Counted from the first letter of the stretch, positions 1 through 6,581 are shown. The stretch: DNA of 7,889 nucleotides from Synechococcales cyanobacterium PMM_0085 (GCA_949127705.1 CASBQJ010000550.1:1-7889); one strand, 5' to 3'. A program made the numbers and translations. Notes: a model not told the origin generated them from the letters alone.

Positions 1-846
1 CTGGGATCTCCAGTTCCAGTCATTGCTATAGGAATCGTATAGCTCACTGGGGGATTTTCCGGTCAGCAGCGTAATGCAGGTAACCCCAAGAGCATAGAGA
101 TCGGTTGCCGGATACACATGATCGCCCCGCATTTGTTCGGGCGGGGCAAACCCCATAGAGTAAATCCCAGTGGATGCCTTACCGGGCGTGGCGGCGGCTC
201 CGGCGGCCACCTGTTTGACTGCGCCAAAGTCTAGCAAAAATAGCCGCCCGTCTTTGCGCCGCATAATATTAGACGGCTTAATGTCACGGTGGATCGAGCC
301 ATTCTCATGCACATATTTCAGCACCTTCAGCATTTCTCGCAGCACCTCCACCATGGCCGCTTCCGAAAATGCGCCCTGCCGCTCTAGCTCCTCTTCCAGG
401 TTGTCGCCATCAATAAATTCTTGGACTAAATAAAAAAACCGTTCTGGTTTACCCGCCACCCGACTTGGAGCATCGATTTCAAAAAACGCCAGCAGATCGG
501 GAATTTGCGGATGGTTATTGCCGAGCTGCTCCAGCACTTCTCCCTCTCGCTCAAATAATTTTTGAGCCATTTGCAATTGGGCAGGGCTGAGATCGCCCGC
601 AGGCTGAAATTCTTTGACCACACAGCGACGCATGGCAGGAGTGTAGCGATCGCGCGCCAAAAATGCTGCCCCAAACCCTCCCTGACCCAATAGCTTCTGC
701 GGCACATAGCGCCCTGCCAGCACCAGCGGCATCCCACAGGTCGTACAAAATTTCTGCTGCACGGTTCTGAGCGTGGCAGCGTCATCCAGATCGGCAAACT
801 GATTTAGAGGACGCGGACAACTCGGACGGGTGCAATAGACTTCCAT
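1..846 (-). CDS. 4-Cys-prefixed Ser/Thr protein kinase, 3' end cut by window edge
   Basis: The reading frame is open from the ATG at 846-844 to the window edge, giving 282 residues with no stop. The N-terminus carries four cysteines, C5-x4-C10 and C34-x2-C37, a putative metal- or redox-sensitive prefix typical of some cyanobacterial Hanks-type kinases. The kinase domain follows: glycine loop GQGGFG (54-59), ATP-anchoring K78 in VVKEF, probable helix-C E101, catalytic HRDIKPSN with D188, DFG with D206, and APPE ending at E237. All residues expected for an active kinase are present up to subdomain IX; the last subdomains and any C-terminal domain lie outside the window. It should phosphorylate proteins on Ser/Thr in the cytoplasm; substrates are unknown. 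It lies 148 bp downstream of rbcR on the same strand, so it could have its own promoter or be co-transcribed. SpkG or SpkB of Synechocystis are the closest named relatives I can suggest; SpkG is favoured only by the neighbourhood, so no symbol is given. Confidence 0.95.
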   Translation of the reverse strand, partial: MEVYCTRPSCPRPLNQFADLDDAATLRTVQQKFCTTCGMPLVLAGRYVPQKLLGQGGFGAAFLARDRYTPAMRRCVVKEFQPAGDLSPAQLQMAQKLFEREGEVLEQLGNNHPQIPDLLAFFEIDAPSRVAGKPERFFYLVQEFIDGDNLEEELERQGAFSEAAMVEVLREMLKVLKYVHENGSIHRDIKPSNIMRRKDGRLFLLDFGAVKQVAAGAAATPGKASTGIYSMGFAPPEQMRGDHVYPATDLYALGVTCITLLTGKSPSELYDSYSNDWNWRSQ

Positions 847-896
847 ACGTGGCAGTAAGCAATCAGTGAGCCGCGAGCAAGAGCAAGCCTCAATGA

Positions 897-916
897 ATTA
901 GCGCCGATTAGCGCCA
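897..916. repeat. 10-bp tandem direct repeat upstream of the kinase
   Basis: Two adjacent copies of ATTAGCGCC(G/A) lie at 897-906 and 907-916, about 50-70 bp before the kinase start codon as read on the minus strand. They differ only in the last base. Head-to-tail units of about one helical turn can be a regulator site, but no known motif is matched. No clear terminator for rbcR was seen in 847-994. Confidence 0.5.
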
Positions 917-994
917 ATCAAACCATCAACGCGCCTTCATGCTCTAGATTAACCTCTATTCAGGCCGAACGCTTGAGACCCCACGCTTAAAATC

Positions 995-1987
995 TCATCC
1001 CTCTTTTAACGACGCCACTTCCACCCCGTCGGGGGCGATCGCATCGTCTTCTTGAGGTTTTGGCTTATGGGTGACAAACTGGGGCAACACTTCTTCCATA
1101 AAGGCTTGAGCGGCCTTTGAGCGATAGCGGCTCGGGTTCACAATCACCGATAGCATCCGATTCACCACTACATCTTCGATGCGACCGCGCTGGAACACAC
1201 CCATTTGCAGCTCTTTTTCAATCGCCGAGATCGAAACAAACGCGGCTCCTAGCCCAGCCTGCACAGCATTTTTAATCGCCTCAATTGAATTCAGCTCCAT
1301 TTCCACCTTCAACCGTCGGGTTTCAATGCCGCTGCGGCTGAGCACTTGGTCAATCACTTTGCGAATCGTGGATTGAGAATCTAACGTAATGAACTGAAGC
1401 TTATACAGGTCATCTTTTTGCACCATGCCGTGGCGCACCAGCGGATGGTAGATCGGCAAAATCAGTGCTAGTTCGTCTTCCGCATAGGGAATGATGTCTA
1501 AAGAATCGTGTAATTCGGGAGGGACTTCACCCCCAATAATGGCTAGGTCGATTTGCCCATTGGCCACACTCCATGCGGTGCGGCGAGTGGAGTGAACATG
1601 CAGCTGCACCGCTACTTCTTGGTAGCGCTGGCGAAACACGCCAATCATGCGCGGCAACAAGTATGTGCCAGTGGTTTGGCTGGCTCCCACAATTAAGGTG
1701 CCACCTTGCAGGTTTTGCAGGTCTTCAATGGCTCGACAGGTTTCTTCACAAAGTGACAAAATGCGATCGCCATAGCTCAGTAGCAAATGCCCTGCTTCCG
1801 TCAACTGTGCCCGCCGACCTCCTCGGTCAAACAAGGGCACATCCAACTGCCGCTCCAGGTTTTGCACCTGCAAACTCACGGCGGGCTGAGATACATACAA
1901 ACTGTCTGCGGCGCGTTTAAAGCTGCCCTCGGCGGCGATCGCCTTGAGAATTCGTAACTGGTCTAAAGTAAACGGAAGGTCAGCCAT
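995..1987 (-). CDS. rbcR: RbcR, LysR-type regulator of Rubisco/CO2-response genes
   Basis: This is a 330-residue LysR-type transcription factor. The N-terminal winged helix-turn-helix (about residues 5-65) includes FKRAADSLYVSQPAVSLQVQ and LFDRGGRRAQLTEAG, and a linker leads to the periplasmic-binding-like effector domain (about 95-305, beginning GGTLIVGASQTTGTYLLP). The sequence closely matches the RbcR/Ycf30 group of cyanobacteria and red-lineage plastids, which activates Rubisco and related carbon-fixation genes; this assignment is from memory of the family. The frame stays open to an upstream start at 2161, but the ATG at 1987-1985 (MADLPFTLDQL) is chosen because it gives the usual family N-terminus; the extra 58 residues resemble no LysR sequence and lie in the promoter region. 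The C-terminal tail after VLPQF is short and acidic. It is transcribed away from the 2411 gene. The related regulators NdhR and CmpR are the main alternatives; the N-terminal match favours RbcR. Confidence 0.92.
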   Translation of the reverse strand: MADLPFTLDQLRILKAIAAEGSFKRAADSLYVSQPAVSLQVQNLERQLDVPLFDRGGRRAQLTEAGHLLLSYGDRILSLCEETCRAIEDLQNLQGGTLIVGASQTTGTYLLPRMIGVFRQRYQEVAVQLHVHSTRRTAWSVANGQIDLAIIGGEVPPELHDSLDIIPYAEDELALILPIYHPLVRHGMVQKDDLYKLQFITLDSQSTIRKVIDQVLSRSGIETRRLKVEMELNSIEAIKNAVQAGLGAAFVSISAIEKELQMGVFQRGRIEDVVVNRMLSVIVNPSRYRSKAAQAFMEEVLPQFVTHKPKPQEDDAIAPDGVEVASLKEG

Positions 1988-2410
1988 GACTGCTAAGCCT
2001 AATGAAGAGAAAAAGCTTGAAGGTCTTGAAGAGGTCTGCAAACGGTGTTCAATTACCGCGCAATTCTGAACCAGGCTGGTCAAACAAGTCGGGAAGCGTG
2101 TCCAAAGCCTGAATTGGGCAGCGTGAAGCCAAGAACTGAAACGGGTAACTAAGACAGACAATAATGTAGAGACGGATCACACGTAGGGGTTTAGATGCTT
2201 TAACTTAGGAGCAACCCGTTTCTGCCCGTTACTCTAGCCCCTCTGGTAGTGTAAGCGACTGAATTTTATTTAAGCCACAGGGCGGTATCAGGTGCAGGCG
2301 ATATGTTGAGGAGTCAAGGCGATCACGACCGTTAAGTTAAATTGCATGTTTTTGCATTTGCCGCGCGGTTAAGGGAATTACTTAGTATTAGAGCAGTATT
2401 AGCGCACCTT
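1988..2410. other. Divergent intergenic region between rbcR and the 2411 gene
   Basis: This 423-bp region must hold the promoters for both directions, and LysR regulators often bind such regions to control themselves. I see no RNA gene and no convincing coding sequence; minus-strand codons continuing rbcR upstream to 2161, and a TTG-started extension of the 2411 gene, are open by chance in my reading. It contains several short repeats: AATT-N7-AATT at 2051-2065, CTTGAAG twice at 2016-2022 and 2025-2031, an 8-bp inverted pair at 2200-2207 and 2333-2340, TTGCAT twice at 2342-2347 and 2352-2357, and AGTATTAG twice at 2384-2391 and 2395-2402. No -35/-10 pair stands out clearly. Confidence 0.7.
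2051..2065. promoter_or_regulatory. Candidate LysR-type operator upstream of rbcR
   Basis: The arms AATT and AATT are separated by seven bases (AATT-ACCGCGC-AATT). The site has partial dyad symmetry and sits 64-78 bp upstream of the rbcR start codon. LysR proteins typically bind interrupted AT-rich dyads (T-N11-A) at about this distance. The match is weak and short, so this is only a place to look. Confidence 0.2.
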
Positions 2411-3403
2411 ATGAACCGGGAGGAAGTCGAAGATTTTTTGAATTTGCCCGGTGTTGCCGGAATCGCTCTGATGGATGGGCGATCGCGTCCCTATTTCTAT
2501 GGCATCGATCAAGCCCTAAACTTTCAGCAGAAGGAAGCGCTTGCCCAAGGAATTCAACAGGTCGTCGAGACCACTCCACCGGGGTTTGAGTTTTTCGAAT
2601 TTCAGTTTAGCGGACATCACGCCTATATCTACAAATTAGATCACGGTCTGATTCTGCTCGTACTAGCCCATACCAGTTTGATTCACGCCGACTACTTACA
2701 GGCGATCGAACGGCTGCGGTGCGAACTAAAAGCCGACCCGGCCAATGCGATCGCCACCTTCCGGCTGTTAGCGGGCAACATTTCTCTTTCCAACCAAAGC
2801 TATTGGAAACGAAGTTCAACCTCTGAAGTACCCCGAGTCGATGGAGCCAAACCGCCTCCGGCATCGTCTCCGGCCTCCCAGCCCGCTAGCCCCATCTCCA
2901 GTTTTGCCCCCCCGCGTGCACCAATTTCTGCCCCAGAAACGCCTCAGCCTGAGATGGTTCCTCTTCCACAGGTACCCCCAGCAGCACTCCCAGAACCAGT
3001 TCATCCTGAGAACCCTGTTCATCTCGCCCCTGTTCATCTCGCCCCTGAGCCATCTGTCCTGCTCACCCTTGAAGAGCTGCTGACCGCCCTAAATCAAATT
3101 AGCGACATTACGGTGCGCTATTTAGGGCCAACGGTTGTCAGCAATTACTGGAAGGCGACCCGCCCTAGCCTAGACTGGCTCGCTGCCTTTCAAATAGAGC
3201 GTTCCGCCCAGATTACCCTCTGCGAAACGTTGAGTTCGCAAACTGGCGCAGCTCTCAGTCCGGAGCAGCAGCAGTGGGCAAAACAGTGGGTGCATGCATT
3301 TATTGGGCGCTGCTCTAAGGTAATTCGAGATTTTTCAGCCTTACTGGAGCAAAGTGCTCTAAATGATCAGCAGAAGGTACTGCTATCTACAGACAAAACG
3401 TAA
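2411..3403 (+). CDS. Uncharacterised two-domain protein with proline-rich linker
   Basis: This is a 330-residue soluble protein that I recognise only as a type conserved in cyanobacteria. Residues about 1-125 form an alpha/beta domain with a pattern of hydrophobic strands (PGVAGIALMDG, HAYIYKLDHGLILLVLAH) that resembles a Roadblock/LC7-type fold; this is inference. Residues about 140-215 are a low-complexity linker rich in Pro, Ala and Ser, containing PVHLA twice. Residues about 216-325 are a mostly helical domain (LEELLTALNQISDITVRYLG, then NYWKATRPSLDWLAAF). There is no signal peptide or membrane segment. The ATG at 2411 gives a sensible N-terminus (MNREEVEDFLNLPG); an in-frame TTG at 2342 would add 23 residues that do not look conserved. 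The ferredoxin gene follows after 37 bp, which suggests an operon. The stop codon lies in a 15-bp tandem duplication. Roadblock domains often act in signalling or GTPase partnerships, but no partner gene is visible here, so function is unknown. Confidence 0.85.
   Translation: MNREEVEDFLNLPGVAGIALMDGRSRPYFYGIDQALNFQQKEALAQGIQQVVETTPPGFEFFEFQFSGHHAYIYKLDHGLILLVLAHTSLIHADYLQAIERLRCELKADPANAIATFRLLAGNISLSNQSYWKRSSTSEVPRVDGAKPPPASSPASQPASPISSFAPPRAPISAPETPQPEMVPLPQVPPAALPEPVHPENPVHLAPVHLAPEPSVLLTLEELLTALNQISDITVRYLGPTVVSNYWKATRPSLDWLAAFQIERSAQITLCETLSSQTGAALSPEQQQWAKQWVHAFIGRCSKVIRDFSALLEQSALNDQQKVLLSTDKT
3014..3043 (+). repeat. Perfect 15-bp in-frame tandem repeat in the linker
   Basis: CCTGTTCATCTCGCC occurs twice head to tail (3014-3028 and 3029-3043), encoding PVHLA-PVHLA at residues 202-211. 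A degenerate PVH precedes it (residues 196-198). Because the copies are identical at the DNA level, including codon choice, the duplication looks recent. It adds five residues to the proline-rich linker without changing the frame. Confidence 0.95.
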
Positions 3404-3420
3404 CAAGACAAAACGTAACA
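3391..3420 (+). repeat. Perfect 15-bp tandem repeat across the stop codon
   Basis: AGACAAAACGTAACA occurs twice head to tail (3391-3405 and 3406-3420). The first copy contains the TAA stop of the 2411 gene (3401-3403); the second places another in-frame TAA at 3416-3418. The extra copy adds 15 bp to the gap before the ferredoxin gene, which would otherwise be about 22 bp. Confidence 0.95.
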
Positions 3421-3440
3421 TGTTTCGGAGAACCGGATAA

Positions 3441-3923
3441 GTGAAAACCGTCAGATTAGAACCGATTGCTCAGCAAACGTCTGTTGAAACCAATGGCAAC
3501 CTTTTATCGGTTTTGCTCAACAAAGATCTAGACGTACTGCGAGAATGCGGTGGGCGTGGGATGTGCGCTACGTGCCACATTTACGTATCAAGCGGCATGG
3601 ACGCTCTATCACCCGTTAATCGCCGGGAACAGCGCACCTTAGAAGTGATTACCACCTGTAAGACAAATTCTCGCCTAGCCTGTCAGGCGCGGGTTATGGG
3701 CAACGGAGTAGTGGTAGAACTGCCTCCCGGTATGTACATTAACTCCCTGCAAGATATTGAAGTCCTGATTGGCCGACGAGCCGAGCAAAATCTGCTGCAC
3801 CCGCTCACTGGACAGATATTGGTGGAAGCCGGGAAACTCATTACCCGTTCCATGATGAAACAGCTGGAAACCACCACCAGTTTCAAGGTAGTGGAGTATT
3901 TCTCCAATAGCAGTGAAGCTTAG
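3441..3923 (+). CDS. [2Fe-2S] ferredoxin-like protein with C-terminal extension
   Basis: This 160-residue protein has an N-terminal ferredoxin domain (about 1-95). The cluster ligands are C36-x5-C42-x2-C45 and C81, in ECGGRGMCATCHIY and RLACQARV. The x5 spacing is the adrenodoxin-like form, unlike the x4 of plant-type photosynthetic ferredoxins. C73 is an additional cysteine. A C-terminal extension (about 105-155) contains HPLTGQILVEAGKLITRSMM, which vaguely recalls the TGE(V/I)xxEAGxxIT pattern seen in some RNA polymerase beta-subunit segments; this is only a resemblance. It is likely a soluble one-electron carrier. Slr0148 (Fed5) of Synechocystis is a plausible relative, from memory. The start is GTG at 3441: the in-frame TAA at 3438-3440 rules out anything further upstream, and no ATG occurs before residue 41, inside the ligand loop. 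GGAG at 3427-3430 is a possible ribosome-binding site, 10 bp away. The gene is 37 bp after the 2411 gene, probably co-transcribed. Confidence 0.9.
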   Translation: MKTVRLEPIAQQTSVETNGNLLSVLLNKDLDVLRECGGRGMCATCHIYVSSGMDALSPVNRREQRTLEVITTCKTNSRLACQARVMGNGVVVELPPGMYINSLQDIEVLIGRRAEQNLLHPLTGQILVEAGKLITRSMMKQLETTTSFKVVEYFSNSSEA

Positions 3924-4031
3924 ACGCCTGCGCCTGGACTTAGCGATTGGTTGAGGCGATCGCCCGTTTGATGATTTGTGATCTTTTTTCTTTGTAATCT
4001 TGATTCACTAAAGTGGCAATGCAATGGCCAC

Positions 4032-4036
4032 GAGGA
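4032..4036 (+). promoter_or_regulatory. Ribosome binding site deciding the 4044 start
   Basis: GAGGA lies seven bases before the ATG at 4044. It supports that start over the in-frame GTG at 3978, which would add 22 unrelated residues (MIFFLCNLDSLKW...). Confidence 0.6.
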
Positions 4037-4043
4037 CAATACT

Positions 4044-4523
4044 ATGCTTAGCCAGCTCCAGCACCTCACGTTAGCTACAGATGGACGCTATGCAACCGAC
4101 AGCGAGCTTCAGTTTTTGCAAGATTATGTCAAATCCTATGCGCTACGAGTAGATACCTATCAAACCTTACAAGCGTCGGAAGCGGCAATTGTGCAACAGG
4201 TTTATGCCAAGATGACGGCACTCGATCCAACGCTCTTACGTAGCGGTGGCGAAGATCTGACGGTGAAGTGGAAACGGGACACCATTCGGGTGCTGCGCTA
4301 CTCGTCTGTGGCCATGCTATTCAATGATCCAGATACGATGCGCGAGCGATTTCTGCTGTGGTTCCAGACCATCATGCGGGCGTTTGGAGCACAGAAGAGC
4401 TGCGATGCGACTTACGAAGCGATGCAGCAGGTGACTAAAAGCATGCTAACGCCGATTCAAGCTAGCTTAGTCTGTCCTGTTCTAGAGTTAAATCGGCGAT
4501 CGCTCGGCTCCACATTAAAGTGA
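4044..4523 (+). CDS. Phycobilisome-domain protein lacking the chromophore cysteine
   Basis: This is a 159-residue all-helical protein of the phycobilisome (allophycocyanin/phycocyanin) globin-like family, near the usual 160-172 residues. The N-terminal part (ATDGRYATDSELQFLQDYVK, 11-30) matches the start of phycobiliprotein subunits. The stretch VKWKRDTIRVLRYSSVAMLFND (74-95) aligns with the conserved (K)CxRDxxYYLRxxTY segment around the bilin site. In that alignment W76 occupies the place of the bilin-binding Cys84, while R78 and D79, which normally contact the chromophore, are kept. Covalent bilin attachment at the standard site is therefore unlikely, though C120 and C144 are elsewhere. It may be a regulatory or assembly protein rather than an antenna subunit; Synechocystis has such divergent members within slr0144-slr0152. 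The gap to the ferredoxin gene is 120 bp and contains a HIP1 site, so co-transcription is possible but not clear. Confidence 0.85.
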   Translation: MLSQLQHLTLATDGRYATDSELQFLQDYVKSYALRVDTYQTLQASEAAIVQQVYAKMTALDPTLLRSGGEDLTVKWKRDTIRVLRYSSVAMLFNDPDTMRERFLLWFQTIMRAFGAQKSCDATYEAMQQVTKSMLTPIQASLVCPVLELNRRSLGSTLK

Positions 4524-4545
4524 ACGTAAAACAAGCAAGTGAACG
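4518..4545 (+). repeat. 9-bp direct repeat across the stop of the 4044 gene
   Basis: AAGTGAACG occurs at 4518-4526 and 4537-4545, 19 bp apart. The first copy contains the TGA stop. The copies are short and may be chance, although this is the second gene here with a direct repeat across its stop codon. Confidence 0.5.
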
Positions 4546-4582
4546 GGGGACAAGTGCATAAGACCAGTGGCTCACTCACCCC
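4545..4582 (+). terminator. Possible imperfect hairpin after the 4044 gene
   Basis: GGGG (4546-4549) and AGTG (4553-4556) can pair with CACT (4573-4576) and CCCC (4579-4582), leaving an asymmetric internal loop. It sits just past the stop codon, where a terminator would be expected, but no T run follows, so intrinsic termination is doubtful. Confidence 0.2.
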
Positions 4583-4610
4583 TAATTACAGCAGGATCGC
4601 ACTCTATCGC

Positions 4611-4634
4611 TAGAATCAAAGCAGAATCTAGATT
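4611..4634 (+). promoter_or_regulatory. Candidate mnmG promoter -10 and adjacent palindrome
   Basis: TAGAAT at 4611-4616 matches the -10 consensus TATAAT at five of six bases and lies 42 bp before the mnmG start codon. No good -35 is seen at 16-18 bp. Immediately downstream, AATCTAGATT (4625-4634) is a perfect 10-bp palindrome that would lie at or just after the transcription start. Confidence 0.35.
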
Positions 4635-4658
4635 TACTGAAGTTGCCTGACTGCTGCC

Positions 4659-6581
4659 ATGACCGTCGAATTGCCTGTAGAATTTCAAGACTATTTTGAT
4701 GTGATTGTGGTGGGGGCTGGCCACTCAGGCTGTGAAGCAGCGCTGGCTGCCGCCCGGTTAGGGTGCCGCACGCTGATGCTGACGTTGACGCTAGATAAGA
4801 TTGCGTGGCAGCCCTGCAACCCAGCGGTGGGTGGCCCTGCCAAGTCGCAGCTGACCCATGAAGTAGACGCTCTGGGCGGTGAAATTGGCAAAATGGCCGA
4901 CCGCACGTATCTGCAAAAGCGGGTGCTCAACCTTTCGCGAGGGCCAGCGGTATGGGCACTGCGGGCGCAGACCGATAAGCGGGAATATGCCACCGTGATG
5001 AAAACTATTGTCGAAAACCAGGACAACCTCAGCGTGCGCGAGAGCATGGTGACAGACTTGGTGCTGGGCAAAAATGATGACGTGATTGGGGTGCAAACCT
5101 ACTTTGGGGTGGCGTTTGGCTGCAAGACGGTGATCTTGACGACGGGCACATTTTTGGGCGGGGTAATCTGGGTCGGTGACAAGTCGATGCAGGCAGGACG
5201 GGCAGGAGAGTTTGCCGCCATTGGGCTGAGCGAGACGTTGAACCGCATGGGCTTTGAAACCGGGCGGCTGAAGACGGGGACTCCGGCACGGGTGGATAAG
5301 CGATCGCTCGACTATAGCAAGCTAGAGCCGCAGCCCGGTGATACCGACGTGCGCTGGTTTAGCTTTGACCCCGATGTGTGGGTGGAGCGGGAACAGCTGC
5401 CCTGTTACCTCACCCGCACCACGCTAGAAACGCATCAGCTGATTCGCGACAATCTGCATCTATCGCCCGTCTACGGCGGCTGGGTCGATGCCAAAGGGCC
5501 GCGCTACTGCCCTAGCATCGAAGATAAAATTGTCCGGTTTGCCGATAAAGATTCGCACCAAATTTTTATTGAACCCGAAGGTCGCGATACGCCAGAGCTT
5601 TATATTCAAGGGTTCTCTACGGGGTTGCCCGAACGCTTGCAGCTGCAAATGCTGCGTACCCTGCCTGGACTAGAGCACTGTACGATGCTGCGCCCTGCCT
5701 ATGCCGTGGAGTATGACTACTTTCCGGCGACCCAGTGCTACCCCACGCTAATGACCAAGAAAGTGGAAGGGCTGTTTTGCGCGGGGCAAATTAATGGCAC
5801 GACGGGCTATGAAGAGGCGGCAGCTCAAGGCATTGTGGCGGGGATTAACGCCGCTCGGTTTTGTCGCGGCCAACAGATGCTGGTTTTGCCCCGTGAGCAA
5901 AGCTACATGGGCACGCTGATCGATGACCTCTGCACCAAAGACCTGCGGGAACCGTACCGGATGCTAACGTCGCGCTCAGAATATCGGCTGGTGTTGCGCT
6001 CTGATAATGCCGACCAGCGCCTGACGCCGCTGGGTCGCGAAATTGGGCTGGTGGGCGATCGCCAGTGGGAGCGGTTTACGCACAAACAGGCGGCGATCAT
6101 TGCCGAAAAAGAGCGGCTGTACACGACACGGGTGAAGGAACACGAGGAGATTGGCAAGCAAATTTTTGCCGATACGCAACAGGCGATTAAAGGCTCGATT
6201 ACGCTGGCAGATTTGCTGCGCCGATCTGGGTTTCACTATGACGACCTAGAACGGCACGGGCTGGCCAATCCAACGCTGCTGCGGGCTGAACGCGAGGGAG
6301 CGGAAATCGACATCAAGTATTCCGGCTATCTGCAACGCCAGCAAAACCAAATTGATCAGATTGCTCGCCAAGCCAATCGTCCACTGCCGCCCGATTTGGA
6401 CTATCACAGCATTGAGACGCTGTCTAAAGAGTCGCGCGAGAAACTCTCGAAGGTGCGACCGCTCACAGTAGGGCAAGCCGCCCGCACAGGTGGGGTGAAT
6501 CCGGCTGATGTGAACGCGCTGCTGCTGTATCTGGAAATTCAAGCTCGGCAGCAGGCCGTAGTGGGAAAGAAGGAACGCTAA
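4659..6581 (+). CDS. mnmG: MnmG (GidA), tRNA uridine-34 modification flavoenzyme
   Basis: MnmG works with the GTPase MnmE to install the carboxymethylaminomethyl group at C5 of wobble uridine 34 in several tRNAs, using FAD, NADH and a folate one-carbon donor, in the cytoplasm. The 640-residue length is normal for the family. The FAD Rossmann motif GAGHSG is at 19-24 (VIVVGAGHSGCEAALAA). The first signature, CNPAVGGPAKSQL, begins at C53, the equivalent of a catalytic cysteine of the E. coli enzyme. RGPAVWALRAQ follows at 94-104. The second conserved cysteine is C284 in RYCPSIEDK. IQGFSTGLPE and AGQINGTTGYEEAAAQG are further family signatures, and the C-terminal helical MnmE/tRNA-binding region is complete. 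No frameshift is seen. The ATG at 4659 is used because it starts a short lead-in just before the FAD motif. Its partner mnmE is not in this window. The gaps on both sides (135 and 118 bp) suggest it is transcribed alone. Confidence 0.98.
   Translation: MTVELPVEFQDYFDVIVVGAGHSGCEAALAAARLGCRTLMLTLTLDKIAWQPCNPAVGGPAKSQLTHEVDALGGEIGKMADRTYLQKRVLNLSRGPAVWALRAQTDKREYATVMKTIVENQDNLSVRESMVTDLVLGKNDDVIGVQTYFGVAFGCKTVILTTGTFLGGVIWVGDKSMQAGRAGEFAAIGLSETLNRMGFETGRLKTGTPARVDKRSLDYSKLEPQPGDTDVRWFSFDPDVWVEREQLPCYLTRTTLETHQLIRDNLHLSPVYGGWVDAKGPRYCPSIEDKIVRFADKDSHQIFIEPEGRDTPELYIQGFSTGLPERLQLQMLRTLPGLEHCTMLRPAYAVEYDYFPATQCYPTLMTKKVEGLFCAGQINGTTGYEEAAAQGIVAGINAARFCRGQQMLVLPREQSYMGTLIDDLCTKDLREPYRMLTSRSEYRLVLRSDNADQRLTPLGREIGLVGDRQWERFTHKQAAIIAEKERLYTTRVKEHEEIGKQIFADTQQAIKGSITLADLLRRSGFHYDDLERHGLANPTLLRAEREGAEIDIKYSGYLQRQQNQIDQIARQANRPLPPDLDYHSIETLSKESREKLSKVRPLTVGQAARTGGVNPADVNALLLYLEIQARQQAVVGKKER

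Noticed and set aside
426..797. Minus-strand ORF in another frame inside the kinase gene
   Set aside because: It overlaps the kinase frame, which shows all kinase motifs; this is a shadow.
1988..2161. 58-codon upstream extension of rbcR
   Set aside because: It lacks LysR-like sequence, and the ATG at 1987 gives the normal family N-terminus; the frame is open by chance.
2342..2410. 23-residue TTG-started extension of the 2411 gene
   Set aside because: It uses a rare start codon and unconvincing sequence, whereas the ATG at 2411 begins a typical N-terminus.
3420..3440. Six-codon ORF (ATG to TAA) directly before the ferredoxin GTG
   Set aside because: It is very short, and its ATG depends on the last base of the duplicated repeat, so a regulatory leader peptide is not supported.
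4691..5096. Minus-strand ORFs opposite mnmG
   Set aside because: They lie opposite highly conserved MnmG motifs and show no recognisable protein features.
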